DNA of 64,000 nt from Acidobacteriota bacterium (lineage in GTDB: Bacteria > Acidobacteriota > Terriglobia > Terriglobales > SCQP01): positions 17,071 to 81,070 of the forward strand of contig JAKASR010000018.1 of the NCBI GenBank assembly GCA_021818955.1, in the 5' to 3' direction. Position 1 is the first letter of the stretch, and each line of letters begins with the position of its first letter. A model generated the notes under the pieces. The model was given only the letters and a program-made list of their open reading frames with translations, was not told where the DNA came from and did not search any database. Of the stretch, positions 27,301 through 35,965 are shown piece after piece. Both the position numbers and the translations under genes were made by a program.

Positions 27301-27351
27301 CAGATGCTGCTACTTTTTGGCCTGTCGAATCAACCTGTGAGCCAGCATCTG
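27301..27351. promoter_or_regulatory. Inverted repeat CAGATGCTG ... CAGCATCTG
   Basis: Nine-bp perfect arms are separated by 33 nt, about 320 nt before the cytochrome start. It could be an RNA hairpin in a long leader or a pair of half-sites. It has no T tract, so a terminator is unlikely. Confidence 0.4.
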
Positions 27352-27670
27352 AATTGTTGTGATTGTGGCCACATCTGGGCATGTGATGAATCATTGCCGG
27401 GTTAACCGCCGCGATTTAACTTCAAGCCGTGATGCTTTCTCTCCATTCGAGCCCACAATGGGCCGGCAGGCGCCCGATCCGAGGCGTTTTCGCCGGACTT
27501 ACCGCGCAAGCGTGGGGAATGTATCCGGCTGCGCGATGCGCATCGATCCATCGCAAGTGCAGTTATTTCAAGTATGGTAACGAGTTATTAATTAAGGCCC
27601 GGAATGCAGCATCCTGCGGGCTTTTGAGTGCGGCGAAGCGCCGGCACGGAATGATTAGCGAGGCAATGCT

Positions 27671-28636
27671 ATGAGCAAATCTGGCCGGAAATGGCGTTTT
27701 GCCCAAGCCGTGAGCATGGCGGCGTTGGGTGTGGCGGCGCTGGCCGCGGGGCAGTCGCCGGCTAAGCCGTCAGGGTACGTCGGAGTGACCGTCTGTAAGA
27801 TGTGCCACCCCGGGCATTACAAGAGTTATCTCGCCAATCCGATGTCGAACCGCGCGGCGATGTTGGCGGCGGCGAAGCGGGCGGGGCTGCCTGCAGTCTC
27901 TGGTTGCGAGAGCTGTCATGGTCCGGGGGCGGCGCACGTGCAGGCGATGTCCTCGGCCGGCGGCGATAAGGCCAAGATCCAGGCCATTTATAAGCGCCAA
28001 CTGGAGTATGGCTATTTCGTTTCCAATGGCGCCCAAGCTAATAGCGCGCGCTGCTTGCGCTGCCATAGCACCGGATTGCAGCAGGCGCACTTTGCCCACT
28101 CCGTACACCTGGAAAACAATGTCGGCTGCCTGAACTGCCATACGGTGCACGGCAAGCCCGGCGGGAGGCATTTCTTACGGGCTTCGCAACCGCAGCTCTG
28201 CTATCAATGCCATCTTCAGCAGCGAGCGCAGTTCGAGCTCCCCTGGCATCATCGCGTCAACGAGGGTCTGGTGCGCTGCAGCGACTGCCACGACCCCCAT
28301 GGCAGCCTGATTCAGACCCAATTGCATCGCGGTCCCGCGGGCGACCAGGTCTGCTTCAAATGCCACGAGGATAAGCAAGGGCCGTTTGTCTATGAGCACG
28401 AGCCGGTGAAGACCGAGGGCTGCACCGATTGCCATACGCCGCACGGCTCGCCCAATCCGCATTTACTGAAGGTGGCGAACGTCAATCAGCTCTGTTTGCA
28501 GTGTCATACCGCGTCCAGCTTTAGCGGCGCGCCGGGCACCCCCAGCTTCCATAATCAGGCCGCGCAATTCCAGGCCTGCACCTTGTGTCATACGCAGATT
28601 CACGGATCGAATCTGGATCCGGCTTTCACCCGCTAG
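27671..28636 (+). CDS. Decaheme c-type cytochrome, DmsE/MtrA family
   Basis: The 321-residue protein has an N-terminal signal region ending near AALAAGQSPA and ten CXXCH heme motifs (CKMCH, CESCH, CLRCH, CLNCH, CYQCH, CSDCH, CFKCH, CTDCH, CLQCH, CTLCH). Ten hemes in about 320 residues is the MtrA/DmsE/PioA family, which forms a heme wire inside an outer-membrane barrel. The next gene encodes exactly that kind of barrel. It would take electrons from periplasmic carriers to the outside, or the reverse as in PioA iron oxidation. The ATG at 27671 has GAGG eight nt upstream. Direction of electron flow cannot be told. Confidence 0.93.
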   Translation: MSKSGRKWRFAQAVSMAALGVAALAAGQSPAKPSGYVGVTVCKMCHPGHYKSYLANPMSNRAAMLAAAKRAGLPAVSGCESCHGPGAAHVQAMSSAGGDKAKIQAIYKRQLEYGYFVSNGAQANSARCLRCHSTGLQQAHFAHSVHLENNVGCLNCHTVHGKPGGRHFLRASQPQLCYQCHLQQRAQFELPWHHRVNEGLVRCSDCHDPHGSLIQTQLHRGPAGDQVCFKCHEDKQGPFVYEHEPVKTEGCTDCHTPHGSPNPHLLKVANVNQLCLQCHTASSFSGAPGTPSFHNQAAQFQACTLCHTQIHGSNLDPAFTR

Positions 28637-28669
28637 CTCGGGCGGATGAGGAGAAATTGGAGAACGTAT

Positions 28670-31180
28670 ATGGCTACGAAACGCAGCGGATGGCTGAGCC
28701 GCCTGGCGCTAGCCGGGCTGTTGGGCGCCTCCCTGGCGCTGGCGCCGCTCCCGATCATGGCGCAATCGCCCGCGCCAATCACCAGTTGGAATGGTTATAA
28801 CGTCCAGAACACGATTGAAGTGGGCGGGCGCGTCACCTCGACCTCAGGGAACCAGGAGAATTACAATACCCTGGTCAATCTGCATTCCGGGGTGCGGCTG
28901 TTCAACTTCAATCTCGGCTTGCGGGCGCAGCCGCAATCCCACGGCTGGTTTGACGAGTTGCAGTTGAGCGGCTTTGGTTTCGGCGGCGATCCCAATGATG
29001 TCGCACGGCTGCACATTTCCAAATCGAAAGCCTACGATTTTAACGCGCTGTTCCGACGCGACAATTATTTCTTTGGATACAACTTTCTCGCCAACCCGCT
29101 GAATCCCAGCGGCGCCCACCCCACCGTGCCGATTACCAACGCGCTGCACAGCATCGATTATGTGCGCAACATGAGCGACTACAATTTAACCTTGCTGCCG
29201 CAATCCAGTTTTCGCGTGCGCTTGGGCTATTCGCACCTGCGCGAAACCGGCCCCTCATTGACCACGGTGGGCGCGGCGATGGATAACGGCGTTGCCGAAG
29301 TCGGCAACGATGCCGAACTCTCGCAGCAATTCTCTACTTCCACCGACCTTTATCGCGCCGGCTTCGATGTTTTACCCGCCGCTCGCACCCGTTTGTCGTT
29401 TATGGAACTGGTGCAGCACACCAAAGGCGATACCTCACTGCAGGATTTGAACCGGCTCTTCCTGCTTCCCGGCGGCACGCCGGTGGATTTGGGCGTGGTC
29501 TGGAGCGGCACCTCGTCTTGTTTTGCGTCCCCGGTGCCGGTTACGGTTCCGCCAGCATCCACGGTCAACCCGACCCCGGCTTGCTCGGGCCTGACTGCCT
29601 ATACCGGCGATCAGCGGCCGCGGATCACCCTGCCCACCGAGCAGGTCACCCTTGAAAGCAACTACTTCCGTAATCTGGCCGTGGACGGCTTATTCAGCTA
29701 CAGCTCCGCCGTGGATAAAGACAATAATGAATTCGCCAGATGGAGCGGTTATTCCAGCCGTATTCTCGCCGGCGGCGATAATGAGACCGGTACCGGGCAT
29801 GCCAAGCGCGTGTTGATTAATGGCAATCTGGCGGCGGTGTATGACGCTACCTCGAAATTCCATATCACCGAGTCGACCGATTACAATTCTTTCCGCATAC
29901 CTTCACAACTGGGCTTCCTGGTGTTGAACACCTACTATCAGGCGCCGGCCTCGCTCGCCGGCACGCCGGCGGTTTTTAATTCCACCACATGCCCGGCGCC
30001 TTATACCGCCTCCACTTGCCCCCAGCACAACACTGAATCCGCCCCCGATTTCGCCAACGGGAATTCGCTGTCGTACCTGGGACAGAATTACTTTACCGAG
30101 ACTCTTCGTGCCGGCTACGATTTTTCTTCCCGCTTCGGGGCGCAACTGGGATATCGCTACACTTACCGGACGGTCTACGATTACAATGCCATCGACTATG
30201 CCAGTGAAGTTTTCTATCCCGGCGGCTCGCTCGGCGCCGCGGATGCGGCGCGTGGCGATTGCGCCTTGCCCAAGGGTGGAACTTTACCCGGCTCTCTTCC
30301 CGCCGGCTGTACGCTTGAGCCGGATGGCTCGGTCGTCTTCACCGGCTTCACTCCCGCGAGTGACACGACCCATAACCAGGCAGTGCAGATTCACGGCAAC
30401 ACGGCGCTATTCAACACCTGGGCGCTGCCGGTCAATAGTGTGCGCATCAGTTTCGCTCTGGAAGCCTACTCCGCCGATCATTCCTTCACCCGCATTACGC
30501 CCCGCCAATATCAGCACTATACCCTGCAGTTCAGTTTCAAACCGGTTGACTGGGCGCAGTTGGCGAGCACGGTCAATCTTTACCAGGGGCGCGATAATGT
30601 AGCCGAAGTGAAATATAAAGACCATGACCGCAGCTATGGTGCGAACCTGACCCTGATGCCGGTTTCCAGGATTTTTTTCGACGCCGGTTATAACTATGAG
30701 GATATCTACAATCAGGCGATTGAATGCTATGCGTCAGGCTTTGGCGCGCCGCCGGCGGGCGCCAGCCTCTGCCCCGAAACCGATTCACCGGTGCCGTTAG
30801 GCGCGCTGTCCACTTACGCTAGCAAGCAGCACTCGCTCAACGCCGACCTGCGCTGGAAACCGGTAAAGCTGTTCTCCCTGCGCCTGGGCATGGCCGGTAG
30901 TTACGTGAACGGGCTGCCGCAGTTCTTTGCCTTGAATACCGGCGGATTTATCGGCAATTTCCTTAATCCGCGCACGCCCTGGGGGCCGCTAAGCTTCAGC
31001 TACCAGGAGCCTTATGCCCACCTGACGGTCAACTTCACTAAAAATGTCGCTTACACCATGGGTTGGCAGCTCTATGATTACCGCACGCATGGCAATCAGT
31101 CCCCAAACGGACTGGCTCCGATCGGGTCACAAAGCTTCAAAGTCAATGCCGGAACTTTCGGTATTCGCTTTAGCTTATAG
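28670..31180 (+). CDS. MtrB/PioB-family outer-membrane beta-barrel
   Basis: The track begins at 28646, but the ATG at 28670 has GGAG at good spacing and gives a proper signal peptide (MATKRSGWLSRLALAGLL...IMAQ). The 836-residue mature-type sequence is rich in alternating aromatic/polar beta strands such as SFRVRLGYSHLRETG and FRIPSQLGFLVLNTYY, and it ends in a strand closing with FSL, all typical of large barrels. Location directly after a decaheme DmsE/MtrA gene identifies it as the porin part of a porin-cytochrome conduit. No N-terminal CXXC motif (seen in Shewanella MtrB) is present, so it is closer to PioB in that respect. Confidence 0.88.
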   Translation: MATKRSGWLSRLALAGLLGASLALAPLPIMAQSPAPITSWNGYNVQNTIEVGGRVTSTSGNQENYNTLVNLHSGVRLFNFNLGLRAQPQSHGWFDELQLSGFGFGGDPNDVARLHISKSKAYDFNALFRRDNYFFGYNFLANPLNPSGAHPTVPITNALHSIDYVRNMSDYNLTLLPQSSFRVRLGYSHLRETGPSLTTVGAAMDNGVAEVGNDAELSQQFSTSTDLYRAGFDVLPAARTRLSFMELVQHTKGDTSLQDLNRLFLLPGGTPVDLGVVWSGTSSCFASPVPVTVPPASTVNPTPACSGLTAYTGDQRPRITLPTEQVTLESNYFRNLAVDGLFSYSSAVDKDNNEFARWSGYSSRILAGGDNETGTGHAKRVLINGNLAAVYDATSKFHITESTDYNSFRIPSQLGFLVLNTYYQAPASLAGTPAVFNSTTCPAPYTASTCPQHNTESAPDFANGNSLSYLGQNYFTETLRAGYDFSSRFGAQLGYRYTYRTVYDYNAIDYASEVFYPGGSLGAADAARGDCALPKGGTLPGSLPAGCTLEPDGSVVFTGFTPASDTTHNQAVQIHGNTALFNTWALPVNSVRISFALEAYSADHSFTRITPRQYQHYTLQFSFKPVDWAQLASTVNLYQGRDNVAEVKYKDHDRSYGANLTLMPVSRIFFDAGYNYEDIYNQAIECYASGFGAPPAGASLCPETDSPVPLGALSTYASKQHSLNADLRWKPVKLFSLRLGMAGSYVNGLPQFFALNTGGFIGNFLNPRTPWGPLSFSYQEPYAHLTVNFTKNVAYTMGWQLYDYRTHGNQSPNGLAPIGSQSFKVNAGTFGIRFSL

Positions 31181-31228
31181 AACGCTGAACCAAAATAAAT
31201 CATCTATATAGTGTTAATCAACAGGCAT

Positions 31229-31262
31229 TCGGGCCAGTTTCGCGACCGCGAGACTGGCCCGA
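31229..31262 (+). promoter_or_regulatory. Strong hairpin between mtrB-like gene and monoheme cytochrome
   Basis: TCGGGCCAGTTTCGCG pairs with CGCGAGACTGGCCCGA with one mismatch and a tiny loop, making a stem of about 15 bp. It is in the 97-nt gap and is not followed by T's, so it is more likely an mRNA processing or stability element than a full terminator. It could also lower expression of the downstream cytochrome. Confidence 0.55.
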
Positions 31263-31277
31263 GAAGAGTATGGGGGC

Positions 31278-31613
31278 ATGAAAATGCAAAGCTTGCAAGG
31301 GATTACGATAGTGGCAGCTATCGCCACCTTATTGGTGACGGCGGGAACGGCACAAGCGCAACGAGCACATACGCTCTATGCTTCCAAATGCGCAGGCTGC
31401 CATGCCAATGATGGCTCGGGCAATACGTCAATGGGCCAGATGATGCACATTCCCAGCTTTAAATCGCCCGCTGTACAAAAAATGACGAACGCAAAGCTGA
31501 GGGTAATGATCGCCAATGGCAAAGCTCCGATGCCGGCGTTCAAGGGTCAGTTGACCAACACGCAGATTGGCGAGTTGGTGCAATATGTGCGCACCTTGGC
31601 CAAGCGGAAATAA
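31278..31613 (+). CDS. Small monoheme cytochrome c
   Basis: The 111-residue protein has a signal peptide (MKMQSLQGITIVAAIATLLVTAGTAQA), one CXXCH heme site (YASKCAGCH) and a likely axial Met in GKAPMPAFKG. This is the class I cytochrome c layout used for periplasmic electron shuttling. It follows the porin-cytochrome pair and precedes a good terminator, so it probably belongs to the same transcription unit and feeds electrons to or from the decaheme protein. A GGGG ribosome-binding site lies just before the ATG. Confidence 0.9.
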   Translation: MKMQSLQGITIVAAIATLLVTAGTAQAQRAHTLYASKCAGCHANDGSGNTSMGQMMHIPSFKSPAVQKMTNAKLRVMIANGKAPMPAFKGQLTNTQIGELVQYVRTLAKRK

Positions 31614-31725
31614 TCAATCCTGCCCCGATTAGCGGATTGAACTCGTAAAGCATTCACGGCCGTGCCGGATAGGAGTTCAGGATCTCGTTTTCTTGCGCCC
31701 TGCCGGTCTCCTGTGCTGGTTAATC

Positions 31726-31766
31726 GCTGGCGCCGCTCTGATTCAGTGGCGCCAGCTCTGTTTTTG
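31726..31766 (+). terminator. Intrinsic terminator of the cytochrome cassette
   Basis: GCTGGCGCC pairs perfectly with GGCGCCAGC across a 13-nt loop and is followed by TCTGTTTTTG. This is a textbook rho-independent terminator on the plus strand, about 110 nt after the monoheme cytochrome stop. Confidence 0.85.
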
Positions 31767-31932
31767 TATCAGACCAGCTCAAGCTAATTCAAATGTGCGA
31801 AAAATAGAGTGCGTTATCGCGTTCAATCCGCCAACAGCGGCTGACGGTTGAGCCACAGAATAAATGCGGCAGCACTGATGAGCGTTGCCTCCCCGTTCAT
31901 GCCCGGAATCGGGGATGATAAATCTAGCAGTC

Positions 31933-34900
31933 ATGTCCAAGCCGGTTGCCATTAAACCTGAAGTTCGCGAATTCCTGATGGAATTGGCGGAGCAAGCCGG
32001 CGTGTCGGAACTGGCGCGGGCCATTGACGCCGGAGCACGTCCGCAGGCTGGCGGCCTTACTCCGCCGGCGCAATCTCTATTGGCGATATGGCTGCATGTC
32101 TTAGCCAAGCGCCCGGTATGGCTGCTCGTTGCCGATAATGCTGCCGCCGAAGAGCGGTGCCGCGAGCTGGCATTTTTCCAAACCATGTTGCATCACAGCA
32201 GCGAGCCGCCACTGGTGATGCCTGCCTGGGAACATGATCCGTATGAAGGCTTGGCTCCGCATGAGGATATTCAGGAGCGTCAGGCTCTGGCGCTCTGGCG
32301 CGCGGCCAGCGACTCCGCCGCGCTGGTAGTGGCGCCGGCGGTGGCGATGATGTTGCGTTTGGGACCGCCGGCGGATTATCGCGCTTTGGGACAAAGCCTT
32401 CGCCGTGGGGAAAGGCTGGAACTGGGAACTTTAATCGAGCATCTGCGCCGGATCGGCTATCGTCAATCCGAACTCGTCGAAATGCCGGGCCAATTTGCCC
32501 GCCGCGGCGGCTTGCTCGATGTCTTTCCTCCCGAAGCCGATTGGCCGCTGCGGCTGGAATTTTTCGATAATGAGATCGAGTCGCTGCGCCACTTCGATCC
32601 GGCAACGCAGCGCTCTACTCAGGCAGTTGAACAGGCGGTGCTGGCGCCTTTGGCGGCCGGTGTCGGTGGAGGCGAGGAGGCGGGCCTGGCCGTGGGCTGG
32701 GCCGGCCTGCGGCTGGAAACCGGCGCACCGGCTTCTTATTCGTTCTTCGACCTCAATCCGCGCGCATTCGTACTGGTCTCCGATCCCGAGGCCGTGGCCG
32801 CGGAGTGGCGGCGTTGGTGGGAACGCCTGGAACGACGATATCCCGGCACTCGGGATTTGGCGAAAACGGCCGGTTTGCATGCGCCGGCGCCAGACGACCT
32901 TTTTTATTCCCCTGCGGAAATGGCGGAATGTATCTCTGCGGTTGCAGGCGCCGAGCTGCGCGAGTTGGAGTATACCGCCAACTCTGCTATTTCCTGGGCT
33001 CCTCCGGTGAAGGCGCCGTCTGAGCGAACCGAAGCAGAAGAGGATGGATTTCTCGAGCTAGAAGCCGATGCCATCCTTTTGCGCGCGGAAAGCGGCGGTC
33101 GAGGCAGCGAAATGCAAGCCAGACTCCACTCGCGGCGCGACGCCGATTCGCCGCCGCCGGGTCCCAGCCATTCCGCGGCCAGCGATGCGCAGGCGGTTGC
33201 CGGTCACCCATCCCACGCAATCGAAAGGGTTGACCGGGCCCCTGTTTTTTCGTTTTCCACCCGACCCGCACCGCGGCCGGCGGGCGGCTTGGATCGCATG
33301 CTGGAGGAATTGCATCGCCGGCTGGATCGCGGCGATCGAGTGTTGCTGGCCACCGCAAATATCGGCGAGTTGGAACGTTTGAGCGATTTGTTGCTGGAAA
33401 ATAACCTGCCGTTTCAATTAGGGATGAGGCCCGAAGGCGGAGCGGAATGGTTAGCGGAAAAAGCCCACACCCGCCCGGTGACGCCCGCGCCGTTGCTGGT
33501 GGCAGGCGCGCTTGCCCATGGGCTGGAATGGCGAAGCGCGGAGGGCGCCACCCTTATCTGGGGCAATGCCGACCTTTTGCGCCGTGAGCCGGCGCCACCG
33601 CAGCCGCCGCGCCCGCGCTCCCGCCTGGGCGCATTCCTCGGTGATTTTAGCGATCTCAAGCCCGGCGATTTTGTGGTTCACGTCGAGCATGGCATCGCCT
33701 GCTATCGCGGGCTCGCGAAAATGCCGGCGGCTGCAGGCGGCCCGGAAAGCGAGTTCATGCTGCTCGAATACGCCGAAGGCGCCAAACTCTACCTGCCGTT
33801 GACGCGCATGGATCAGGTCCAGAAGTACCGTTCCGGCGATGGCGTCCATCCCCCGCTCGACCGCTTGGGCAGTACGCAATGGATGCAGCGGAAAAACCGG
33901 GTCAAGCGGGCCATGCGGGATATGACTGATGAGCTGCTCAAGCTCTATGCCGCAAGACAGACCGCGCGTATCGAGCCGTGCGGTCCCGATACCCATTGGC
34001 AGCGCGAATTTGAAGATGCCTTCCCTTATACCTTGACCGAAGACCAGGAACGCGCCATTGAAGACGTGCGCCGCGACCTGCGGCAACCCCGGCCCATGGA
34101 TCGTCTGTTGGTCGGCGATGTCGGCTATGGCAAGACCGAAGTCGCCATGCGCGCCGCTTGCAAGCTGGTGAGCGAAGGCCGGCAGGCGGCAGTGCTGGCG
34201 CCTACCACCGTGCTGGCTTTCCAACACTTTGAAACCTTCCGTAATCGATTTGCGGCATTCCCGGTGCGGATTGAATTGCTCAGCCGTTTTCGTGCCCGCG
34301 CCGACCAGGCGGCGGTGTTGGCGGCGCTGGCGGCGGGCAAAGTGGATATCGTCATCGGCACGCATCGCCTGCTGTCGAAAGACGTGCGCTTCCAACGGCT
34401 CGGACTGCTGGTGGTGGATGAAGAGCAGCGTTTTGGCGTACGGCACAAAGAGCGACTAAAGCAACTTAAACAGGAGGTCCACGTTCTGGCGCTTTCGGCA
34501 ACCCCGATTCCCCGCACCCTCAACATGTCACTGGCAGGGCTGCGCGACTTATCCGTGATCGAAACGCCGCCCAAAGACCGGCTGGCAATCCAGACCGTGG
34601 TCGCAAGCTGGAGCGAAGACCTGGTGCGGCAGGCGCTGGAAACGGAACTGCAGCGCGGTGGCCAGGTATTTTATATTCATAATCGCGTGTCCAGCATCTG
34701 GGAAACCGCGGCGCGGCTGCAGGAATTGGCGCCGGCGGCGCGAATCGCAGTGGCGCATGGACAACTGGATGGCGGCAAGCACGGCGGACGGGCCGCAGCG
34801 GCGCGAAGGCTGGCTCCGGCCAGCCTGACAAGCCGTGGCGGCGATCACGATTCGCCCAGGCAGGCTTCAGAAGACCTGCCCCATCCAACCAGCGGCCGGG

Positions 34901-35835
34901 CCCGTCCTGGCCGGCCGCCAGCGAGCGAAGCCGAATTGGAGCGAGTGATGCTCCGTTTCATTCGCCACCAGGCCGATATCCTGGTTTCGACCAGCATCGT
35001 CGAAAACGGCCTGGATATCCCGCTCGCCAATACCATTCTGATCGAGCGCGCCGACATGTTTGGCTTGAGCGAGCTGTATCAATTGCGCGGGCGCGTGGGC
35101 CGCTCCAATCGCCGAGCCTATGCTTATTTGCTGGCTCCCCTACTCAATGAACTGTCGCCGCTAGCCCGCAAGCGCCTGGCGGCCATGCGCGAGTTCAGCG
35201 ATTTGGGCGCCGGTTTTAAAATTGCGGCCCTTGATTTGGAATTGCGCGGCGCCGGCAACCTGCTCGGCGCCGAGCAAAGCGGCCATATCGAGGCGGTGGG
35301 CTTTGATCTCTACCTGCGCATGCTGGAGCAAACCGTGCGCGAGCGCCGCGGCGAGACGCCGGCCGAAAGCGAAGAAACCCCGGTGCAAATCCAGCTCGGG
35401 GTTGAAATTGGCATTCCTGAAAGCTATATTGCGGGCGAGACGCAGCGCCTGCGCATGTACAAGCGGATTGCCGAAGCCGATAGCGATGCCGCCCGCGAAG
35501 ACGTGGAGCGCGAACTGGCCGACCGCTTTGGCTCGCCTCCCGCGCCGGTGCACCACCTGCTCGCCTATGCCGCTATTAAGGCCGAATGCCTGCGCCTAGG
35601 CATCCGCGTTTTAGAGCGGCGGCGCGAGCAGTTGGTGTTGCAATTCAAATCCGAGGCGGGCGCGGAGTTGGATCGCCGCCGGCTGGCCGATCTCGTAGCG
35701 CGCACCAAAGGCGCGCAACTCAGTCCCCAGGGCGTATTGAAGCTGCCCTTCCGTGGCGAGAGCGCCGAGTCCGTGCTCAAAACAGTCCGTACTTTACTGA
35801 CCCGGCTACGCGCTCCCATTGCCGCCGCCGGCTGA
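31933..35835 (+). CDS. mfd: Transcription-repair coupling factor Mfd
   Basis: Mfd releases RNA polymerase stalled at DNA damage and recruits UvrA. Visible parts are the UvrB-like N-terminus (about 1-330), the RNA-polymerase-interacting domain (LKPGDFVVHVEHGIACYRG), Walker A GDVGYGKTEVA near 722, the VVDEEQRFG box near 826, the SATPIPRTLNMSL motif and the C-terminal TRCF domain. The track begins at a TTG (31885); ATG 31915 or 31933 (MSKPVAIKPEV) is more likely. At about 1300 residues it is longer than the usual 1150 or so because of two in-frame insertions, a Ser/Pro/His-rich one near 390-450 and an Arg/Ala/Ser-rich one near 940-995. Confidence 0.95.
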   Translation: MSKPVAIKPEVREFLMELAEQAGVSELARAIDAGARPQAGGLTPPAQSLLAIWLHVLAKRPVWLLVADNAAAEERCRELAFFQTMLHHSSEPPLVMPAWEHDPYEGLAPHEDIQERQALALWRAASDSAALVVAPAVAMMLRLGPPADYRALGQSLRRGERLELGTLIEHLRRIGYRQSELVEMPGQFARRGGLLDVFPPEADWPLRLEFFDNEIESLRHFDPATQRSTQAVEQAVLAPLAAGVGGGEEAGLAVGWAGLRLETGAPASYSFFDLNPRAFVLVSDPEAVAAEWRRWWERLERRYPGTRDLAKTAGLHAPAPDDLFYSPAEMAECISAVAGAELRELEYTANSAISWAPPVKAPSERTEAEEDGFLELEADAILLRAESGGRGSEMQARLHSRRDADSPPPGPSHSAASDAQAVAGHPSHAIERVDRAPVFSFSTRPAPRPAGGLDRMLEELHRRLDRGDRVLLATANIGELERLSDLLLENNLPFQLGMRPEGGAEWLAEKAHTRPVTPAPLLVAGALAHGLEWRSAEGATLIWGNADLLRREPAPPQPPRPRSRLGAFLGDFSDLKPGDFVVHVEHGIACYRGLAKMPAAAGGPESEFMLLEYAEGAKLYLPLTRMDQVQKYRSGDGVHPPLDRLGSTQWMQRKNRVKRAMRDMTDELLKLYAARQTARIEPCGPDTHWQREFEDAFPYTLTEDQERAIEDVRRDLRQPRPMDRLLVGDVGYGKTEVAMRAACKLVSEGRQAAVLAPTTVLAFQHFETFRNRFAAFPVRIELLSRFRARADQAAVLAALAAGKVDIVIGTHRLLSKDVRFQRLGLLVVDEEQRFGVRHKERLKQLKQEVHVLALSATPIPRTLNMSLAGLRDLSVIETPPKDRLAIQTVVASWSEDLVRQALETELQRGGQVFYIHNRVSSIWETAARLQELAPAARIAVAHGQLDGGKHGGRAAAARRLAPASLTSRGGDHDSPRQASEDLPHPTSGRARPGRPPASEAELERVMLRFIRHQADILVSTSIVENGLDIPLANTILIERADMFGLSELYQLRGRVGRSNRRAYAYLLAPLLNELSPLARKRLAAMREFSDLGAGFKIAALDLELRGAGNLLGAEQSGHIEAVGFDLYLRMLEQTVRERRGETPAESEETPVQIQLGVEIGIPESYIAGETQRLRMYKRIAEADSDAAREDVERELADRFGSPPAPVHHLLAYAAIKAECLRLGIRVLERRREQLVLQFKSEAGAELDRRRLADLVARTKGAQLSPQGVLKLPFRGESAESVLKTVRTLLTRLRAPIAAAG

Positions 35836-35880
35836 TCAAGCGATGCCGGTTTCCGCCTCCCTTGGGGTTTCGCCATGCGC

Positions 35881-35944
35881 CCGGTTTCGGATGGATGCTT
35901 GTGAAAGCATTTGCGCCTGAAAGTAAAAACGGCCGAGCCGCCGC
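35881..35944 (+). repeat. Dispersed hairpin repeat, divergent 3'-end fragment
   Basis: CCGGTTTCGG..., then GTGAAAGCATTTGCGCCTGAAAGTAAAAACGGCCGAGCCG, aligns with the last 65 nt of the long repeats with about ten differences. It lies between the convergent mfd and BNR-repeat genes. The conserved short reading frame is kept here as SGFGRTFAKASAPKSKSGRAA-like PGFGWMLVKAFAPESKNGRAA. Confidence 0.7.
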
Positions 35945-35965
35945 CGTTCCGAGATCAAAGCCGCA

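Larger units (their letters stand above)
26974..27670. other. Long upstream region of the cytochrome cassette
   Basis: This is nearly 700 nt without a convincing gene. It holds at least two clear dyads (listed separately) plus ATTCAA/TTGAAT at about 27280-27299. A GAGG ribosome-binding site precedes the cytochrome ATG at 27671. I looked for a cyclic-di-GMP (GEMM-type) riboswitch, known upstream of cytochrome genes in Geobacter, and did not find its conserved core. Confidence 0.5.

Noticed and set aside
26974-27670. Cyclic-di-GMP riboswitch (GEMM) before the cytochrome cassette
   Set aside because: The conserved core was not found by eye. Only simple dyads are present. A covariance-model search would settle it.
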